Part shown: one piece after another, positions 42,289 through 53,538 of the stretch
Numbering within the stretch: position 1 is the stretch's first letter
How the letters are laid out: every line of letters begins with the position of its first letter
Source: JANQOH01 sp965243325
GTDB taxonomy: Bacteria > Pseudomonadota > Alphaproteobacteria > UBA7887
Assembly: GCA_965243325.1 (NCBI GenBank)
Contig: CBDEUQ010000003.1
Span: 1,116,001-1,180,000, forward strand
Direction of reading: 5' to 3'
DNA: 64,000 bases
Notes under the pieces: generated by a model
Databases searched by the model: none
Seen by the model: only the letters and a program-made list of their open reading frames with translations
What the model was told of the DNA's origin: nothing
Made by a program: the position numbers and the translations under genes

Positions 42289-43191
42289 TCAGACCGGCGT
42301 TTCGGCCGGGAGGTCGGTGCAGTCCTCGAGCTCGATCTGCACCGTGACGTGGCCGATGTCGAAGCGCTGCGCGAGCCGCGCGCGTATCGCGGCGAGGGCG
42401 GCATCCGGGCTGGCGTCCGCCGAGATGCGCGCGTGCAGCGTCAACAGAGAGCGCTCCTGCGACAGCGACCACGCGTGAATGTGGTGCACGTCCTCGACGC
42501 CGGCGACGTGTGCGACGAGGTCGGGCCCGATATCGGTCACGTCGATGTGCCCGGGCGCGCCCTCGAGCAGCACGTGCGCCGAGTCCTTCAGCAGCAGCCA
42601 CGCGCTGCGCAGCACCAGCAGGCCGACGACGACCGACAGCAGCGGGTCGATCGGCGTCCAGCCGGTGGTCATGACGATCAGCGCGGCGCCGATCGCGGCG
42701 AACGAGCCGAGCATGTCGCCGACCACGTGGACGAGGGCGCCGCGGACGTTGAGGTTGTCGCGTTCGGCGCCGTGGAGAACCTTGAAGGCGGCGATGTTGA
42801 CGGCGAGGCCGATCGCCGCGACCGCGAGCATGGGGCCGGCCAGCACCTCGACCGGCTCGAACAGCCGCTCCGCCGCCTCGAAGAAAATCCAGCCGACAAT
42901 GAAGATCAGGCTGATGCTGTTGGCAAAGGCGGCGAGGACCGGGAGGCGGTGGTAGCCGTAGGTGCGCGCCCGGTCGGGAGGGCGACGGCTCAACCGGAAT
43001 GCGAGCCAGGCGAAAAACAGCGCTACCGTGTCGATGAGCATGTGACCGGCGTCGGCCAGCAGCGTCAGCGACCCGGACAGCACACCGCCGACGGCCTCGA
43101 CCACCGTGAACCCGCCCGTCAGCAGCAAGGCAATGAAGATGCGCCGGGCGTTGCCGTCGTGCCGGCGATCCCCATGCTCGTGACGGTGCAT
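42289..43191 (-). CDS. Cation diffusion facilitator (Zn/Cd/Co exporter)
   Basis: 300 residues from ATG 43191. A His-rich N-terminus (MHRHEHGDRRHDGN) precedes six membrane helices. The metal sites are H and D in LLADAGHMLIDTVAL (helix 2) and LVHVVGDMLGSFAA (helix 5). The C-terminal cytosolic domain carries GVEDVHHIHAWSLS. It is a ZitB/CzcD-type proton-linked exporter of divalent metals across the inner membrane. It starts seven bases after the acyltransferase stop. Confidence 0.93.
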   Translation of the reverse strand: MHRHEHGDRRHDGNARRIFIALLLTGGFTVVEAVGGVLSGSLTLLADAGHMLIDTVALFFAWLAFRLSRRPPDRARTYGYHRLPVLAAFANSISLIFIVGWIFFEAAERLFEPVEVLAGPMLAVAAIGLAVNIAAFKVLHGAERDNLNVRGALVHVVGDMLGSFAAIGAALIVMTTGWTPIDPLLSVVVGLLVLRSAWLLLKDSAHVLLEGAPGHIDVTDIGPDLVAHVAGVEDVHHIHAWSLSQERSLLTLHARISADASPDAALAAIRARLAQRFDIGHVTVQIELEDCTDLPAETPV

Positions 43192-43198
43192 CACGACG

Positions 43199-44629
43199 CT
43201 ATCGGTCGCGGCCGGACCCCTTCCGGCCGCGCAGGAAATGTTCGATGGCGTTGGCATAGTACCCAAGCATGGCGCGCTCGGCCTCGTTGGCGCGGTAGAG
43301 CCCGCCAGCGTCCTCGACGAAATGCCGCAGCGTCAGCATACGCAGGCCGACCTCGACGGCATAGTCCCGGTCCGCCCGTGGAATGTGAACGTAAGCGCCG
43401 CGCGACTCCAGCGTGTCGATCAACGCCTGTGCGCGCGCCTTTATCTCGAGCGCGCTCATGGCATCCGGGGAACGAAGGAATACCGTCGCCACCAGCGACG
43501 CCGGCAGCACCGGGATCATGTCCGCGATCGCCGCCAGCAGCTCGTCACCGAGCCGTTCCACCGCCGCGAAGTGCGCCGCGGGCTCGAGCGCGCGAAAGTC
43601 CACCCGGCGACTCCGCGCGTACGCGCGCATCGACACCGGCGCGCCGAAGTTCACGCACGCATATCCCAGGCGGTAGCGGCGCCGCTTCGCCGCAAGGACC
43701 AGGTTGCGCCCGACGAAGCGGAGCGCCGCCGCCAGGGTTCGCAACCTGCCCCGAGGCGGCTCGCGCCCGCCGCTCGCTTGCACGAGCCAGCGGTCCTCCA
43801 GGACCCGGTCGTAGTTGAGACCGACGGGCACGAATACGAGGTCGCGCTCGCCGTCGGGGTCGAACGACGAGACCATGTAATTGATCAGACCGAGCCTGGG
43901 GGTCCCCAGCCGCCCGTCGCGGCTGAGGCTGCCCTCGGGATAGAGCGCCTGAACCACGCCGCCCGCGGTCGCCGCCCGCACGTAGCTGGCGAGCACCCGG
44001 CGGTAGAGGCGGTTGCCGGAACCGCGGCGGACGAAAAAGGCGCCCAGCGAGCGCACCAGCATGTGCAGGGGCCAGATTCGCGCCCATTCGCCGACGGCGT
44101 AGCTGAGCGCCGATCGGCTCACGGCCATGTAGGCGACGAGCACGTAATCCATGTTGCTGCGGTGATTCATCACGAAGACGACGCTGGCGCCGGGTTCGAT
44201 CCGCGCCAGCGCCGCGTCGTCGGCGTAGCCGAGGCGGACGCGGTACAGAATCCGCGCCACCTGCCGCGCTATGCGATAGCCGATGCGGAAATAGGCCCAG
44301 GCGTTGAACGACGGCACGATCTCGCGCGCGTAGCGCTCGGCTTCGCGCACCAGCACCTCGCGCGGGGTGCCGGATGCCGCCGCCTCGGAGTCGATCTCCT
44401 CCATCACTTCGGGGTCGTAGGCGATCTGGTCGACGAGCACCCGGCGCCGGGTCTGCTGGAACGCGGGAATACGCAGTTGCAGACGGGCGTTCACCTCGTC
44501 AATGACGCGATTGAGGCGCCGCCGCAGGAACCAGCGCACTCCCGGCACCAGAAGATGGTCGAGGACGCTCCACAGCGCCAGTGCGCCGGCCACGGCGACG
44601 ATCCAGACCGGCAGAGAGACCGTGTCCAT
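43199..44629 (-). CDS. Glycerol-phosphate acyltransferase (PlsB-like)
   Basis: 476 residues from ATG 44629 with GGGAGG five bases upstream. After one N-terminal membrane helix, the acyltransferase blocks appear in order: FVMNHRSNMDYVLVAY (block I, HX4D), GAFFVRRGSGNRLYRRV (block II), ALYPEGSLSRDGRLGTPR (block III) and VFVPVGLNYDRVLE (block IV). This matches the glycerol-3-phosphate acyltransferase branch, so the enzyme should add a fatty acyl chain in phospholipid synthesis at the membrane. It is shorter than enterobacterial PlsB (about 800). Confidence 0.85.
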   Translation of the reverse strand: MDTVSLPVWIVAVAGALALWSVLDHLLVPGVRWFLRRRLNRVIDEVNARLQLRIPAFQQTRRRVLVDQIAYDPEVMEEIDSEAAASGTPREVLVREAERYAREIVPSFNAWAYFRIGYRIARQVARILYRVRLGYADDAALARIEPGASVVFVMNHRSNMDYVLVAYMAVSRSALSYAVGEWARIWPLHMLVRSLGAFFVRRGSGNRLYRRVLASYVRAATAGGVVQALYPEGSLSRDGRLGTPRLGLINYMVSSFDPDGERDLVFVPVGLNYDRVLEDRWLVQASGGREPPRGRLRTLAAALRFVGRNLVLAAKRRRYRLGYACVNFGAPVSMRAYARSRRVDFRALEPAAHFAAVERLGDELLAAIADMIPVLPASLVATVFLRSPDAMSALEIKARAQALIDTLESRGAYVHIPRADRDYAVEVGLRMLTLRHFVEDAGGLYRANEAERAMLGYYANAIEHFLRGRKGSGRDR

Positions 44630-44814
44630 GCCGCCTCCCGCCGCCCGCGGTGCGCGCGGGCACGGTCCAACCCTGCACGCGGCGGCGGGGAGGCGCAAGA
44701 TTTCGCCGACGGCTCCCGGCGTCCGCCCGGCCGCTTGATCGCGCGGCGGAATCGGGGCTAAGTAGCGCCAATCAGCCGGGGCGCCGCCGTGCTCCGTCCG
44801 TCCGGGAGGTGTCC

Positions 44815-45873
44815 GTGGCCCGTCACAAGATCGCGCTCGTCGGCGCCGGCAACATCGGCGGCACGCTGGCCCACCTGGCCAGCCTCAAGGAGCTCGGCGA
44901 CGTCACGCTGTTCGACATCGTCGACGGCGTTCCCCAGGGCAAGAGCCTCGATCTCGCGCAGTCCTCGCCGGTCGAAGGCTTCGATTCCCGCCTGTCGGGG
45001 GCGACGAGCTATGCGGCGATCAAGGGCGCGGACGTGGTCGTCGTCACCGCCGGCGTGCCGCGCAAGCCGGGCATGAGCCGCGACGACCTGCTCGACACCA
45101 ACTGCAAGGTGATGCACGCGGTCGGCGCCGGCATCAAGAAGCATTGCCCGGACGCCTTCGTGATCTGCATCACCAATCCGCTCGATGCGATGGTGTGGGC
45201 GCTGCGCGAGGCGAGCGGGCTGCCGCCGGAGCGCGTCGTCGGCATGGCCGGCATCCTGGATTCGGCGCGCTTCCGCTATTTCCTCGCCGAGGAGTTCGAC
45301 GTCTCGGTCGAGGACGTGACGGCGTTCGTGCTCGGCGGGCACGGCGACTCGATGGTGCCGCTGGTGCGCTACTCGACCGTGGCCGGGATTCCGCTGCCCG
45401 ACCTCGCCGAGATGGGCTGGACCACGCGCGAGCGCATCGAGGAGATCGTGCAGCGCACGCGCGACGGGGGCGCCGAGATCGTCGGCCTGCTCAAGACCGG
45501 ATCGGCGTTCTACGCGCCGGCGTCGTCGGCGATCGAGATGGCCGAGGCCTACCTCAAGGACAAGAAGCGGGTTCTGCCGTGCGCCGCCTATCTGTCCGGC
45601 GAATACGGCGTCAACGGCCTCTATGTCGGCGTGCCCGTGGTGATCGGCGCGGGCGGAGTCGAGCGCGTGGTGGAGATTTCCCTCGACGACGACGAGCGTG
45701 CACGCTTCGACGCATCGGTGGCGGCGGTCGCCGAACTCGTGGAGACCACGCGCGCGCTCATGCGCAAGATCGCCGGGCACAAGCCCGCGCTGGCGGCGCG
45801 CGCCGCGAGCCGCGGCCGCCAGGGCCCGGCCGCCGGGCGCCGGACTCCGGCGGCGCGGCGGCGCGGCCGTTGA
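44815..45873 (+). CDS. mdh: Malate dehydrogenase
   Basis: 352 residues from GTG 44815 with GGGAGG seven bases upstream. NAD site KIALVGAGNIGGTLAHL; active site blocks TAGVPRKPGMSRDDLL, ICITNPLDAMVW and FVLGGHGDSMVPL (catalytic His). This is the LDH-like MDH type found in alphaproteobacteria. It oxidises malate to oxaloacetate. After residue ~320 a ~30-residue Ala/Arg-rich tail extends the usual length. It is first in the TCA operon; sucC starts 16 bases after its stop. Confidence 0.97.
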   Translation: MARHKIALVGAGNIGGTLAHLASLKELGDVTLFDIVDGVPQGKSLDLAQSSPVEGFDSRLSGATSYAAIKGADVVVVTAGVPRKPGMSRDDLLDTNCKVMHAVGAGIKKHCPDAFVICITNPLDAMVWALREASGLPPERVVGMAGILDSARFRYFLAEEFDVSVEDVTAFVLGGHGDSMVPLVRYSTVAGIPLPDLAEMGWTTRERIEEIVQRTRDGGAEIVGLLKTGSAFYAPASSAIEMAEAYLKDKKRVLPCAAYLSGEYGVNGLYVGVPVVIGAGGVERVVEISLDDDERARFDASVAAVAELVETTRALMRKIAGHKPALAARAASRGRQGPAAGRRTPAARRRGR

Positions 45874-45889
45874 GCGCGCGGCGGCGCGC

Positions 45890-47058
<1,169 letters not shown>

Positions 47059-47059
<1 letters not shown>

Positions 47060-47934
47060 TGGCGGTGCTGATCGGCACCGAGACCAGGGTCATCTGCCAG
47101 GGATTCACCGGCCGGCAGGGCACCTTCCATTCCGAGCAGGCGATCGCCTACGGCACCCGCATGGTCGGCGGCGTGACGCCGGGCAAGGGCGGCACCACCC
47201 ACCTCGACCTGCCGGTGTTCAACACCGTGCACGACGCGGTCGCGGAAACCGGCGCCGACGCCTCCGTCATCTACGTGCCGCCCCGCTTCGCCGCCGATGC
47301 GATCCTCGAGGCGGTGGACGCGGGCGTCGCCCTCGTCGTCTGCATCACCGAGGGCATCCCGGTGGCGGACATGGTCGGCGTCAAGCGCGTGCTCGCCGAC
47401 GCGCCGACCCGCCTGATCGGGCCGAACTGTCCCGGGGTGATCACCCCGGGCGCCTGCAAGATCGGCATCATGCCGGGACACATCCACAGTCCGGGCCGGA
47501 TCGGCGTGGTCTCGCGGTCGGGCACGTTGACGTACGAGGCGGTGGCGCAGACGACCGCCGCGGGTCTCGGGCAGTCCACGTGCGTCGGCATCGGCGGCGA
47601 CCCGGTGAACGGCACGAATTTCGTCGACTGCCTCGAGATGTTCTTCGCCGACCCGGACACCGAGGCGGTCGTCCTGATCGGCGAGATCGGCGGCAGCGCG
47701 GAGGAGGAAGCGGCCGCCTACATCGCCGCGGCAGCGGCCGCGAAGCCGGTCGTCGGCTTCATCGCCGGACGCACCGCGCCGCCGGGGCGCCGCATGGGCC
47801 ATGCCGGGGCCATCGTCGCCGGTGGCCGGGGCGGCGCCGAGGAGAAGATCGAGGCGTTGCGCCGCGCAGGCGTCGCGGTGGCCGAGTCGCCGGCCGGCCT
47901 CGGAACGACGATGCTCGAGGCTTTGCAGGGGTAA
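47059..47934 (+). CDS. sucD: Succinyl-CoA ligase, alpha subunit
   Basis: 291 residues. ICQGFTGRQGTFHSEQAIAYGT is the CoA-binding start, and RLIGPNCPGVITPGACKIGIMPG and VSRSGTLTYEA follow. The phosphorylated His is in RRMGHAGAIVAGG. It is coupled to sucC. A 42-base gap with a GGGAGG site leads to sucA. Confidence 0.98.
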
Positions 47935-47976
47935 AGTCCGCTCCTGGGCCGCCGCGGAACGACACGGGAGGAGGCG

Positions 47977-50760
47977 GTGCGGACCGACGATCTGGATGTA
48001 CTCGCGGGCGGCGACGCCGCCTTCCTCGAAGCGCTGTACGCGCGCTACCGCGCCGACCCGGCGGCGATCGACCCGAGTTGGCGCGACCTCTTCGGCGATC
48101 TCGACCGCATGCCGCCCGCGGCGGCGGAAGCCATGCTGCCGGCGGCCGGCGCCGAAGCCGAAGGGGTTCGCATCCGCGACAGCCTGCGCGTGCTGATGCT
48201 GATCCGCGCCTACCGCGTGCGCGGCCACCTCATCGCCAACCTCGATCCGCTCGGCATCGAGGGCCAGAAGCACCATCCGGAGCTCGATCCGGCGACCTAC
48301 GGGTTCGCCGACTCCGACTACGACCGCCGGTTCTTCATCGACGGCGTGCTCGGGCGCGAGAGCGCGACGCTGCGCGAGATACTCGAGACCCTGAAGCAGG
48401 TCTACTGCGACCGCATCGGCATCGAGTTCATGCACATCCAGCACCCGGACGAGAAGTCCTGGCTGCAGCGGCGCGTCGAGAACAGCCTCAACCGCACCGT
48501 CTTCACGCCCGACCGGAAGCTCGACATCCTGCGGGCGCTCGACCGGGCGGAGGGGTTCGAGCGCTTCCTGCACGCCAAGTATCCGGCGACCAAGCGCTTC
48601 TCGATCGAGGGAGCGGAGAGCCTCGTGCCGGCGCTCGAGGCGGTCATCCGCTCGTCCGCGGCCCGCGGCGTCGAGGAGTTCGTCTTCGGCATGCCGCATC
48701 GCGGGCGCATCAACGTGCTGACCAACGTGATGGGCAAGGACTATCGCGACGTGTTCGCCGAGTTCCAGGGCAGCATCGCGCACGCCGACGACGTGCAGGG
48801 CTCGGGCGACGTGAAGTACCACCTCGGCACGTCGTCCGACCGCGCCCTTGCCGGCGGCCGCACCGTGCACCTGTCGATGACCGCCAATCCGTCGCATCTC
48901 GAGTGGGTCAACCCGGTGGTCATGGGCCGGGTGCGGGCCAAGCAGGAGATGATCGGCGACGACGAGCACCGCCGCGTCATGGGCGTGCTCATGCACGGCG
49001 ACGCGGCATTCGCCGGGCAGGGCGTCAACGCCGAAACGTTCGCCATGTCCGATCTGCGCGGCCACCGCACGGGCGGCACGGTGCACATCGTCGTCAACAA
49101 CCAGATCGGTTTCACCACCAGCCCGAAGTACGCGCGCTCCTCGCCCTATCCCTCGGACGTGGCGAAGACGGTGCAGGCGCCGATCATCCACGCCAACGGG
49201 GACGATCCCGAAGCGGTGGTACATGCGGCGGTGCTCGCGGCCGACTTCCGCAACCGCTTCCACCGCGACGTGGTGCTCGACATCTTCTGCTACCGCCGCT
49301 ACGGCCACAACGAGATCGACGAGCCGGCGTTCACGCAGCCGCTGATGTACCGGCGCATCGCCGACCGCCCGACGACGCGACAGATCTACGCCGAGCGCCT
49401 CGTCGGCGAGGGGGTGCTGACGGCGCGCGAATCCGAAAGCCGGGTCAGGACGTTCGCGCTGCATCTCGACGAGGAGTACGAGGCGGCGCGCGCGAAGCGC
49501 GTTCGCAAGGCGGACTGGCTGGAAGGCAAGTGGGCCGGGTTCGAGGTGGCCCCGGCGCCTCTCGACCGCCGCGCCGGGGCCACCGCGGTCGACCCCGCGC
49601 GGCTGCGCGAGATCGGCACGGCGCTGTGCCGCACGCCCGAGGGCTTCGAGGCGCACCGCAAGATCGACCGCTTCAACAAGGCGCGGAAGGCGGCGCTCGA
49701 CGCGGGCGAGGGCATCGACTGGGCCACCGCCGAGGCGCTCGCGTTCGCCAGTCTGCTCGTCGAAGGCCACCCGGTGCGGCTGAGCGGGCAGGATTCGGGC
49801 CGCGGGACCTTCTCGCAGCGCCACTCGGTGGTCGTCGACCAGCGGACGGAGGAGCGCTACATCCCGCTGAATTTCATCGCCGAGGGCCAGGCGCGCTTCG
49901 AAGTGACCGACTCGCTGCTGTCGGAAGCCGCGGTGCTCGGCTTCGAATACGGTTTCAGTCTCGCCGATCCGAACACGCTGGTGCTGTGGGAGGCGCAGTT
50001 CGGAGATTTCGCCAACACCGCGCAGGCGGTCATCGACAACTTCATCGCCGCCGGCGAAAGCAAGTGGCTGCGCATGTCGGGCCTCGTCATGCTGCTGCCG
50101 CACGGCTACGAGGGCCAGGGGCCCGAACACAGCTCGGCGCGGCTCGAACGCTATCTGCAGCTCTACGCCGAAGACAACATCCAGGTGGCGAACTGCACGA
50201 CGCCCGCCAACTATTTCCATATCCTGCGGCGGCAGATTCACCGCAAGTTCCGCAAGCCGCTCATCCTGATGACGCCGAAGTCGCTGCTCCGCCACAAGCG
50301 CGCCGTCTCGTCGCTCGCCGATCTCGGGCCGGGCGCGCGTTTCGAGCGCGTGCTGCCCGATGCGGAGCGGCCGGCGGCCGACGGCGTCCGCCGCGTCGTC
50401 CTGTGCTCGGGCAAGATCTATTACGACCTTCTCGAGGCGCGGGAGGCACGCGGGGTCGACGACGTGGCGCTGGTCCGCATCGAGCAGCTGACACCCTTCC
50501 CCGGCCGGTCGGTCGGTGTCGAACTCGCGAAATATCCCGGCGCGGAAGTGGTCTGGTGCCAGGAAGAGCCGCGCAACATGGGCGCCTGGACCTTCGTCGA
50601 TCCGCAGCTCGAGGCGCTGCTGCAGGAGCGCGGAGAAGCCGGCGGGCGTGCCGCCTACGTCGGACGCGCCGCCGCCGCGTCGACGGCGACCGGCACCCTG
50701 CGCGCTCATCGCCGCGAACAGGCCGACGTCGTGCGCCGCGCCCTCGCCGCGCCGTCATGA
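47977..50760 (+). CDS. sucA: 2-oxoglutarate dehydrogenase E1 component
   Basis: 927 residues from GTG 47977. The N-terminal motif FLEALYARYRADPAAIDPSWRDLF docks E2. RGHLIANLDPLG, PHRGRINVLTNVMGK and HGDAAFAGQG, then NNQIGFTTSP mark the ThDP core, and WEAQFGDFANTAQ and MLLPHGYEGQGPEHSSARLER the transketolase-like part. It decarboxylates 2-oxoglutarate and passes succinyl to SucB. The stop overlaps sucB (ATGA). The length is normal (E. coli 933). Confidence 0.98.
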   Translation: MRTDDLDVLAGGDAAFLEALYARYRADPAAIDPSWRDLFGDLDRMPPAAAEAMLPAAGAEAEGVRIRDSLRVLMLIRAYRVRGHLIANLDPLGIEGQKHHPELDPATYGFADSDYDRRFFIDGVLGRESATLREILETLKQVYCDRIGIEFMHIQHPDEKSWLQRRVENSLNRTVFTPDRKLDILRALDRAEGFERFLHAKYPATKRFSIEGAESLVPALEAVIRSSAARGVEEFVFGMPHRGRINVLTNVMGKDYRDVFAEFQGSIAHADDVQGSGDVKYHLGTSSDRALAGGRTVHLSMTANPSHLEWVNPVVMGRVRAKQEMIGDDEHRRVMGVLMHGDAAFAGQGVNAETFAMSDLRGHRTGGTVHIVVNNQIGFTTSPKYARSSPYPSDVAKTVQAPIIHANGDDPEAVVHAAVLAADFRNRFHRDVVLDIFCYRRYGHNEIDEPAFTQPLMYRRIADRPTTRQIYAERLVGEGVLTARESESRVRTFALHLDEEYEAARAKRVRKADWLEGKWAGFEVAPAPLDRRAGATAVDPARLREIGTALCRTPEGFEAHRKIDRFNKARKAALDAGEGIDWATAEALAFASLLVEGHPVRLSGQDSGRGTFSQRHSVVVDQRTEERYIPLNFIAEGQARFEVTDSLLSEAAVLGFEYGFSLADPNTLVLWEAQFGDFANTAQAVIDNFIAAGESKWLRMSGLVMLLPHGYEGQGPEHSSARLERYLQLYAEDNIQVANCTTPANYFHILRRQIHRKFRKPLILMTPKSLLRHKRAVSSLADLGPGARFERVLPDAERPAADGVRRVVLCSGKIYYDLLEAREARGVDDVALVRIEQLTPFPGRSVGVELAKYPGAEVVWCQEEPRNMGAWTFVDPQLEALLQERGEAGGRAAYVGRAAAASTATGTLRAHRREQADVVRRALAAPS

Positions 50761-51971
50761 CGTCCGCGGCGGCCGTGCTCGTCGACGTGACGGTGCCGGA
50801 ACTCGGCGAGTCGGTGACCGAGGCGACGGTCGCCCGATGGTACAAGGCCGCCGGCGACGCGGTCGCCCGCGACGAGACGATCGCCGAGCTCGAAACCGAC
50901 AAGGTGAATCTCGAGGTCTTCGCCACGGCCTCCGGCGTGCTGCGCGAGATCGTCGTCGAGGCGGAGCACGACGTTGCCGTGGGCGCCGTCATCGCGCGCA
51001 TCGAGGCCGGCGCCGAGGGGGCCGCCCCGGCGCCGCCGGATGCCGAGGCGGATGCAGAGGCCGGGGCGCCGACGGACGCGCCGCCGCCGCCGCTGTCGCC
51101 GGCCGTGCGCAAGCTGGTCGCCGACCGCGGCATCGATCCGTCGACGATCGAAGGCACCGGCAAGGGCGGGCGCATCCTCAAGGGGGACGTGCCCGACACG
51201 CCGCCGCCGGCGGCCGCCGCCGGCGAGCCCTCTCCGGCCGCCGCGCCGCCGCCGCCGTCGGACGTCTCCGGCGCCGGCGAGCGCCGCGAGCCGATGTCGC
51301 GCCTGCGGCGCCGTATCGCCGAACGGCTCAAGCAGGCGCAGAACACCGCCGCCATGCTGACCACCTTCAACGAGGTGGACATGAGCGCGGTGATGCGGGC
51401 GCGCGCCGACTGGCGCGACGCCTTCGAAACGAAGTACGGCGTGCGGCTCGGCTTCATGTCGTTCTTCGTCAAGGCGGCCGTCGTCGCGCTCCGCGAACAG
51501 CCGGCGGTCAACGCCCGGATTGACGGCGACGACATCGTCTACCGGGACCATTGCAACGTCGGCGTCGCGGTGGGCGCGCCGCAGGGGCTGGTGGTGCCGG
51601 TGCTGCGCGACGCCGAGCGCATGAGCTTCGCCGACATCGAGCGGGCGATCGCCGACTTCGGCCGCCGCGCGCGCGATGGCGCGCTCGCGGTGGCCGACAT
51701 GGCGGGCGGCACCTTCACCGTGTCCAACGGCGGGGTCTACGGCTCGCTGATGTCGACGCCGATCCTGAACCCGCCGCAATCGGCGATTCTCGGCATGCAC
51801 AAGATAGAGAAGCGGCCCGTCGTGGTCGGCGACTCGATCGTCGCGCGGCCGATGATGTATCTCGCCCTGTCGTACGACCACCGCATCGTCGACGGCCGCC
51901 AGGCGGTCACGTTCCTCGTGCGCATCAAGGAGTGCATCGAGGATCCGCGCCGGATCATGCTCGATATCTGA
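50757..51971 (+). CDS. sucB: Dihydrolipoamide succinyltransferase (E2)
   Basis: 404 residues. One lipoyl domain with the lysine in ELETDKVNLEVFA (residue ~50) is followed by an Ala/Pro linker. The E1/E3-binding domain (LSPAVRKLVADRGID), a second linker and the catalytic domain come next. The catalytic domain has GFMSFFVKAAV, QGLVVPVLRDA, GGTFTVSNGGVYGSL and the active site LSYDHRIVDGRQAV. It transfers the succinyl group to CoA. Ten bases separate it from lpd. Confidence 0.98.
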   Translation: MTSAAAVLVDVTVPELGESVTEATVARWYKAAGDAVARDETIAELETDKVNLEVFATASGVLREIVVEAEHDVAVGAVIARIEAGAEGAAPAPPDAEADAEAGAPTDAPPPPLSPAVRKLVADRGIDPSTIEGTGKGGRILKGDVPDTPPPAAAAGEPSPAAAPPPPSDVSGAGERREPMSRLRRRIAERLKQAQNTAAMLTTFNEVDMSAVMRARADWRDAFETKYGVRLGFMSFFVKAAVVALREQPAVNARIDGDDIVYRDHCNVGVAVGAPQGLVVPVLRDAERMSFADIERAIADFGRRARDGALAVADMAGGTFTVSNGGVYGSLMSTPILNPPQSAILGMHKIEKRPVVVGDSIVARPMMYLALSYDHRIVDGRQAVTFLVRIKECIEDPRRIMLDI

Positions 51972-51981
51972 GGACGGGGCG

Positions 51982-53397
51982 ATGGCCGACGCGCCTTACG
52001 ACGTCGCCGTGATCGGCGGCGGCCCGGCCGGATACGCGGCGGCGATCGGCGCCGCCCAGGCGGGCCTGCGCACCGTCTGCATCGAACGCGACGTGGCGCT
52101 GGGCGGCACGTGCCTTAACGTCGGCTGCATTCCCTCGAAGACGCTCCTGCACTGGTCCGAACGGTACGCCGAAGCCGGCCGTGGGTGGGCCGCGCACGGC
52201 ATCCGCGTGGACGGCGTGCGCCTCGATCTCGCGGCGATGATGGCGGACAAAGACGGCGTGGTCGACCGCTTCACCGCCGGCATCGCGCAGTTGTTCGGGA
52301 AGAACGGAGTGGAGCGCGTGACCGGCCGCGCCCGCCTCCAGGGCCGGGGCGAGATCGCCGTCGACATCGCCGGCGGCGGCAGCCGCACGGTCGCGGCGCG
52401 CAACGTCGTCGTTGCCACGGGATCGGAGCCGGCGCCGCTCGCCGGCGCCGCGGTCGACGGCGAGCGCATCGTCGACTCCACCGGCGCGCTGGCGCTGCCG
52501 CGGGTGCCGGAGACGATGGCGGTGATCGGCGGCGGGTACATCGGCCTCGAACTCGGTTCCGTGTGGCGGCGCCTCGGCGCGCGGGTGACCGTGATCGAGT
52601 TTCTCGACCGCCTGTGCCCGGGCATGGACGGCGAGGTGGCAAACCGCTTCCAGCGTCTGCTCGCGCGCCAGGGAATGACGTTCAGGCTGGCGACGCGGGT
52701 GACGGCGGCGGAAGCGGGGCCCGAGGGCGTCGAGCTGGCGCTGGCGCCCGCGGCGGGCGACGACGGCGAGGAGCGCATGACGGCGGACGTCGTCCTGGTC
52801 GCCGTGGGCCGGCGCCCGTGCACCGACGGCCTCGGTCTCGAGGAAGCCGGCGTGGCGCTCGACGAGGACGGCTACGTCGCCGTCGATGCGGGCTACCGGA
52901 CCAACGTCGAGGGCGTCTGGGCGATCGGCGACGTCATTCGCGGCCCGATGCTGGCGCACAAGGCGGCGTCGGAAGCGGCGGCGCTCGTCGACATCCTCGC
53001 CGGCGAACACGGCAGCGTGAACTACGACGCGATCCCGGCCGTCGTCTACACCGATCCCGAGGTCGCCTGGGTCGGCAAGACCGAGGAAGAGCTCGCCGCG
53101 GCGGGCGTCGAGTACCGGCGCGGGCGGTTCCCGTTTGCCGCCAACGGGCGCGCCCGGACGACGGGCCATGCCGAGGGCTTCGCCAAGGTCCTGGCGGACG
53201 CGCGGACGGACCGCGTGCTCGGGGTGCACGTCCTCGGCGCCGACGCCGGGGCGCTGATCGCCGAGGCGGTGCTGGCGATGGAGTTCGGCGCCGCCGCCGA
53301 GGACCTCGCGCGCACCTGCCACGCGCACCCGACGCGGAACGAGGCGCTGATGGAGGCGGCCGCGCTCGCCGCGTTCGGAAAGGCCGTGCACATCTGA
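51982..53397 (+). CDS. lpd: Dihydrolipoyl dehydrogenase (E3)
   Basis: 471 residues. FAD site VAVIGGGPAGYAAAIGAAQ; redox disulfide GGTCLNVGCIPSKTLL; NAD site MAVIGGGYIGLELGSVW; second FAD motif VWAIGDV; C-terminal HAHPTRNEALMEAA with the catalytic His-Glu pair. It reoxidises the lipoyl group of SucB and gives NADH. It closes the operon. The sdh genes that precede mdh in some alphaproteobacteria are not here. Confidence 0.98.
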   Translation: MADAPYDVAVIGGGPAGYAAAIGAAQAGLRTVCIERDVALGGTCLNVGCIPSKTLLHWSERYAEAGRGWAAHGIRVDGVRLDLAAMMADKDGVVDRFTAGIAQLFGKNGVERVTGRARLQGRGEIAVDIAGGGSRTVAARNVVVATGSEPAPLAGAAVDGERIVDSTGALALPRVPETMAVIGGGYIGLELGSVWRRLGARVTVIEFLDRLCPGMDGEVANRFQRLLARQGMTFRLATRVTAAEAGPEGVELALAPAAGDDGEERMTADVVLVAVGRRPCTDGLGLEEAGVALDEDGYVAVDAGYRTNVEGVWAIGDVIRGPMLAHKAASEAAALVDILAGEHGSVNYDAIPAVVYTDPEVAWVGKTEEELAAAGVEYRRGRFPFAANGRARTTGHAEGFAKVLADARTDRVLGVHVLGADAGALIAEAVLAMEFGAAAEDLARTCHAHPTRNEALMEAAALAAFGKAVHI

Positions 53398-53538
53398 GCG
53401 CGGCGGCGGTTCCGGACGCAACGGCCGCGGCGAATCCGGCGTTGGCCGGAAACGGGGGGATCGCCGTTCGCGACCCCCGGGACTCTCATCTGTCGATTGT
53501 CGACGAGCGCGCTGCGTTCCAGGGCCGGAGGCCAGCGT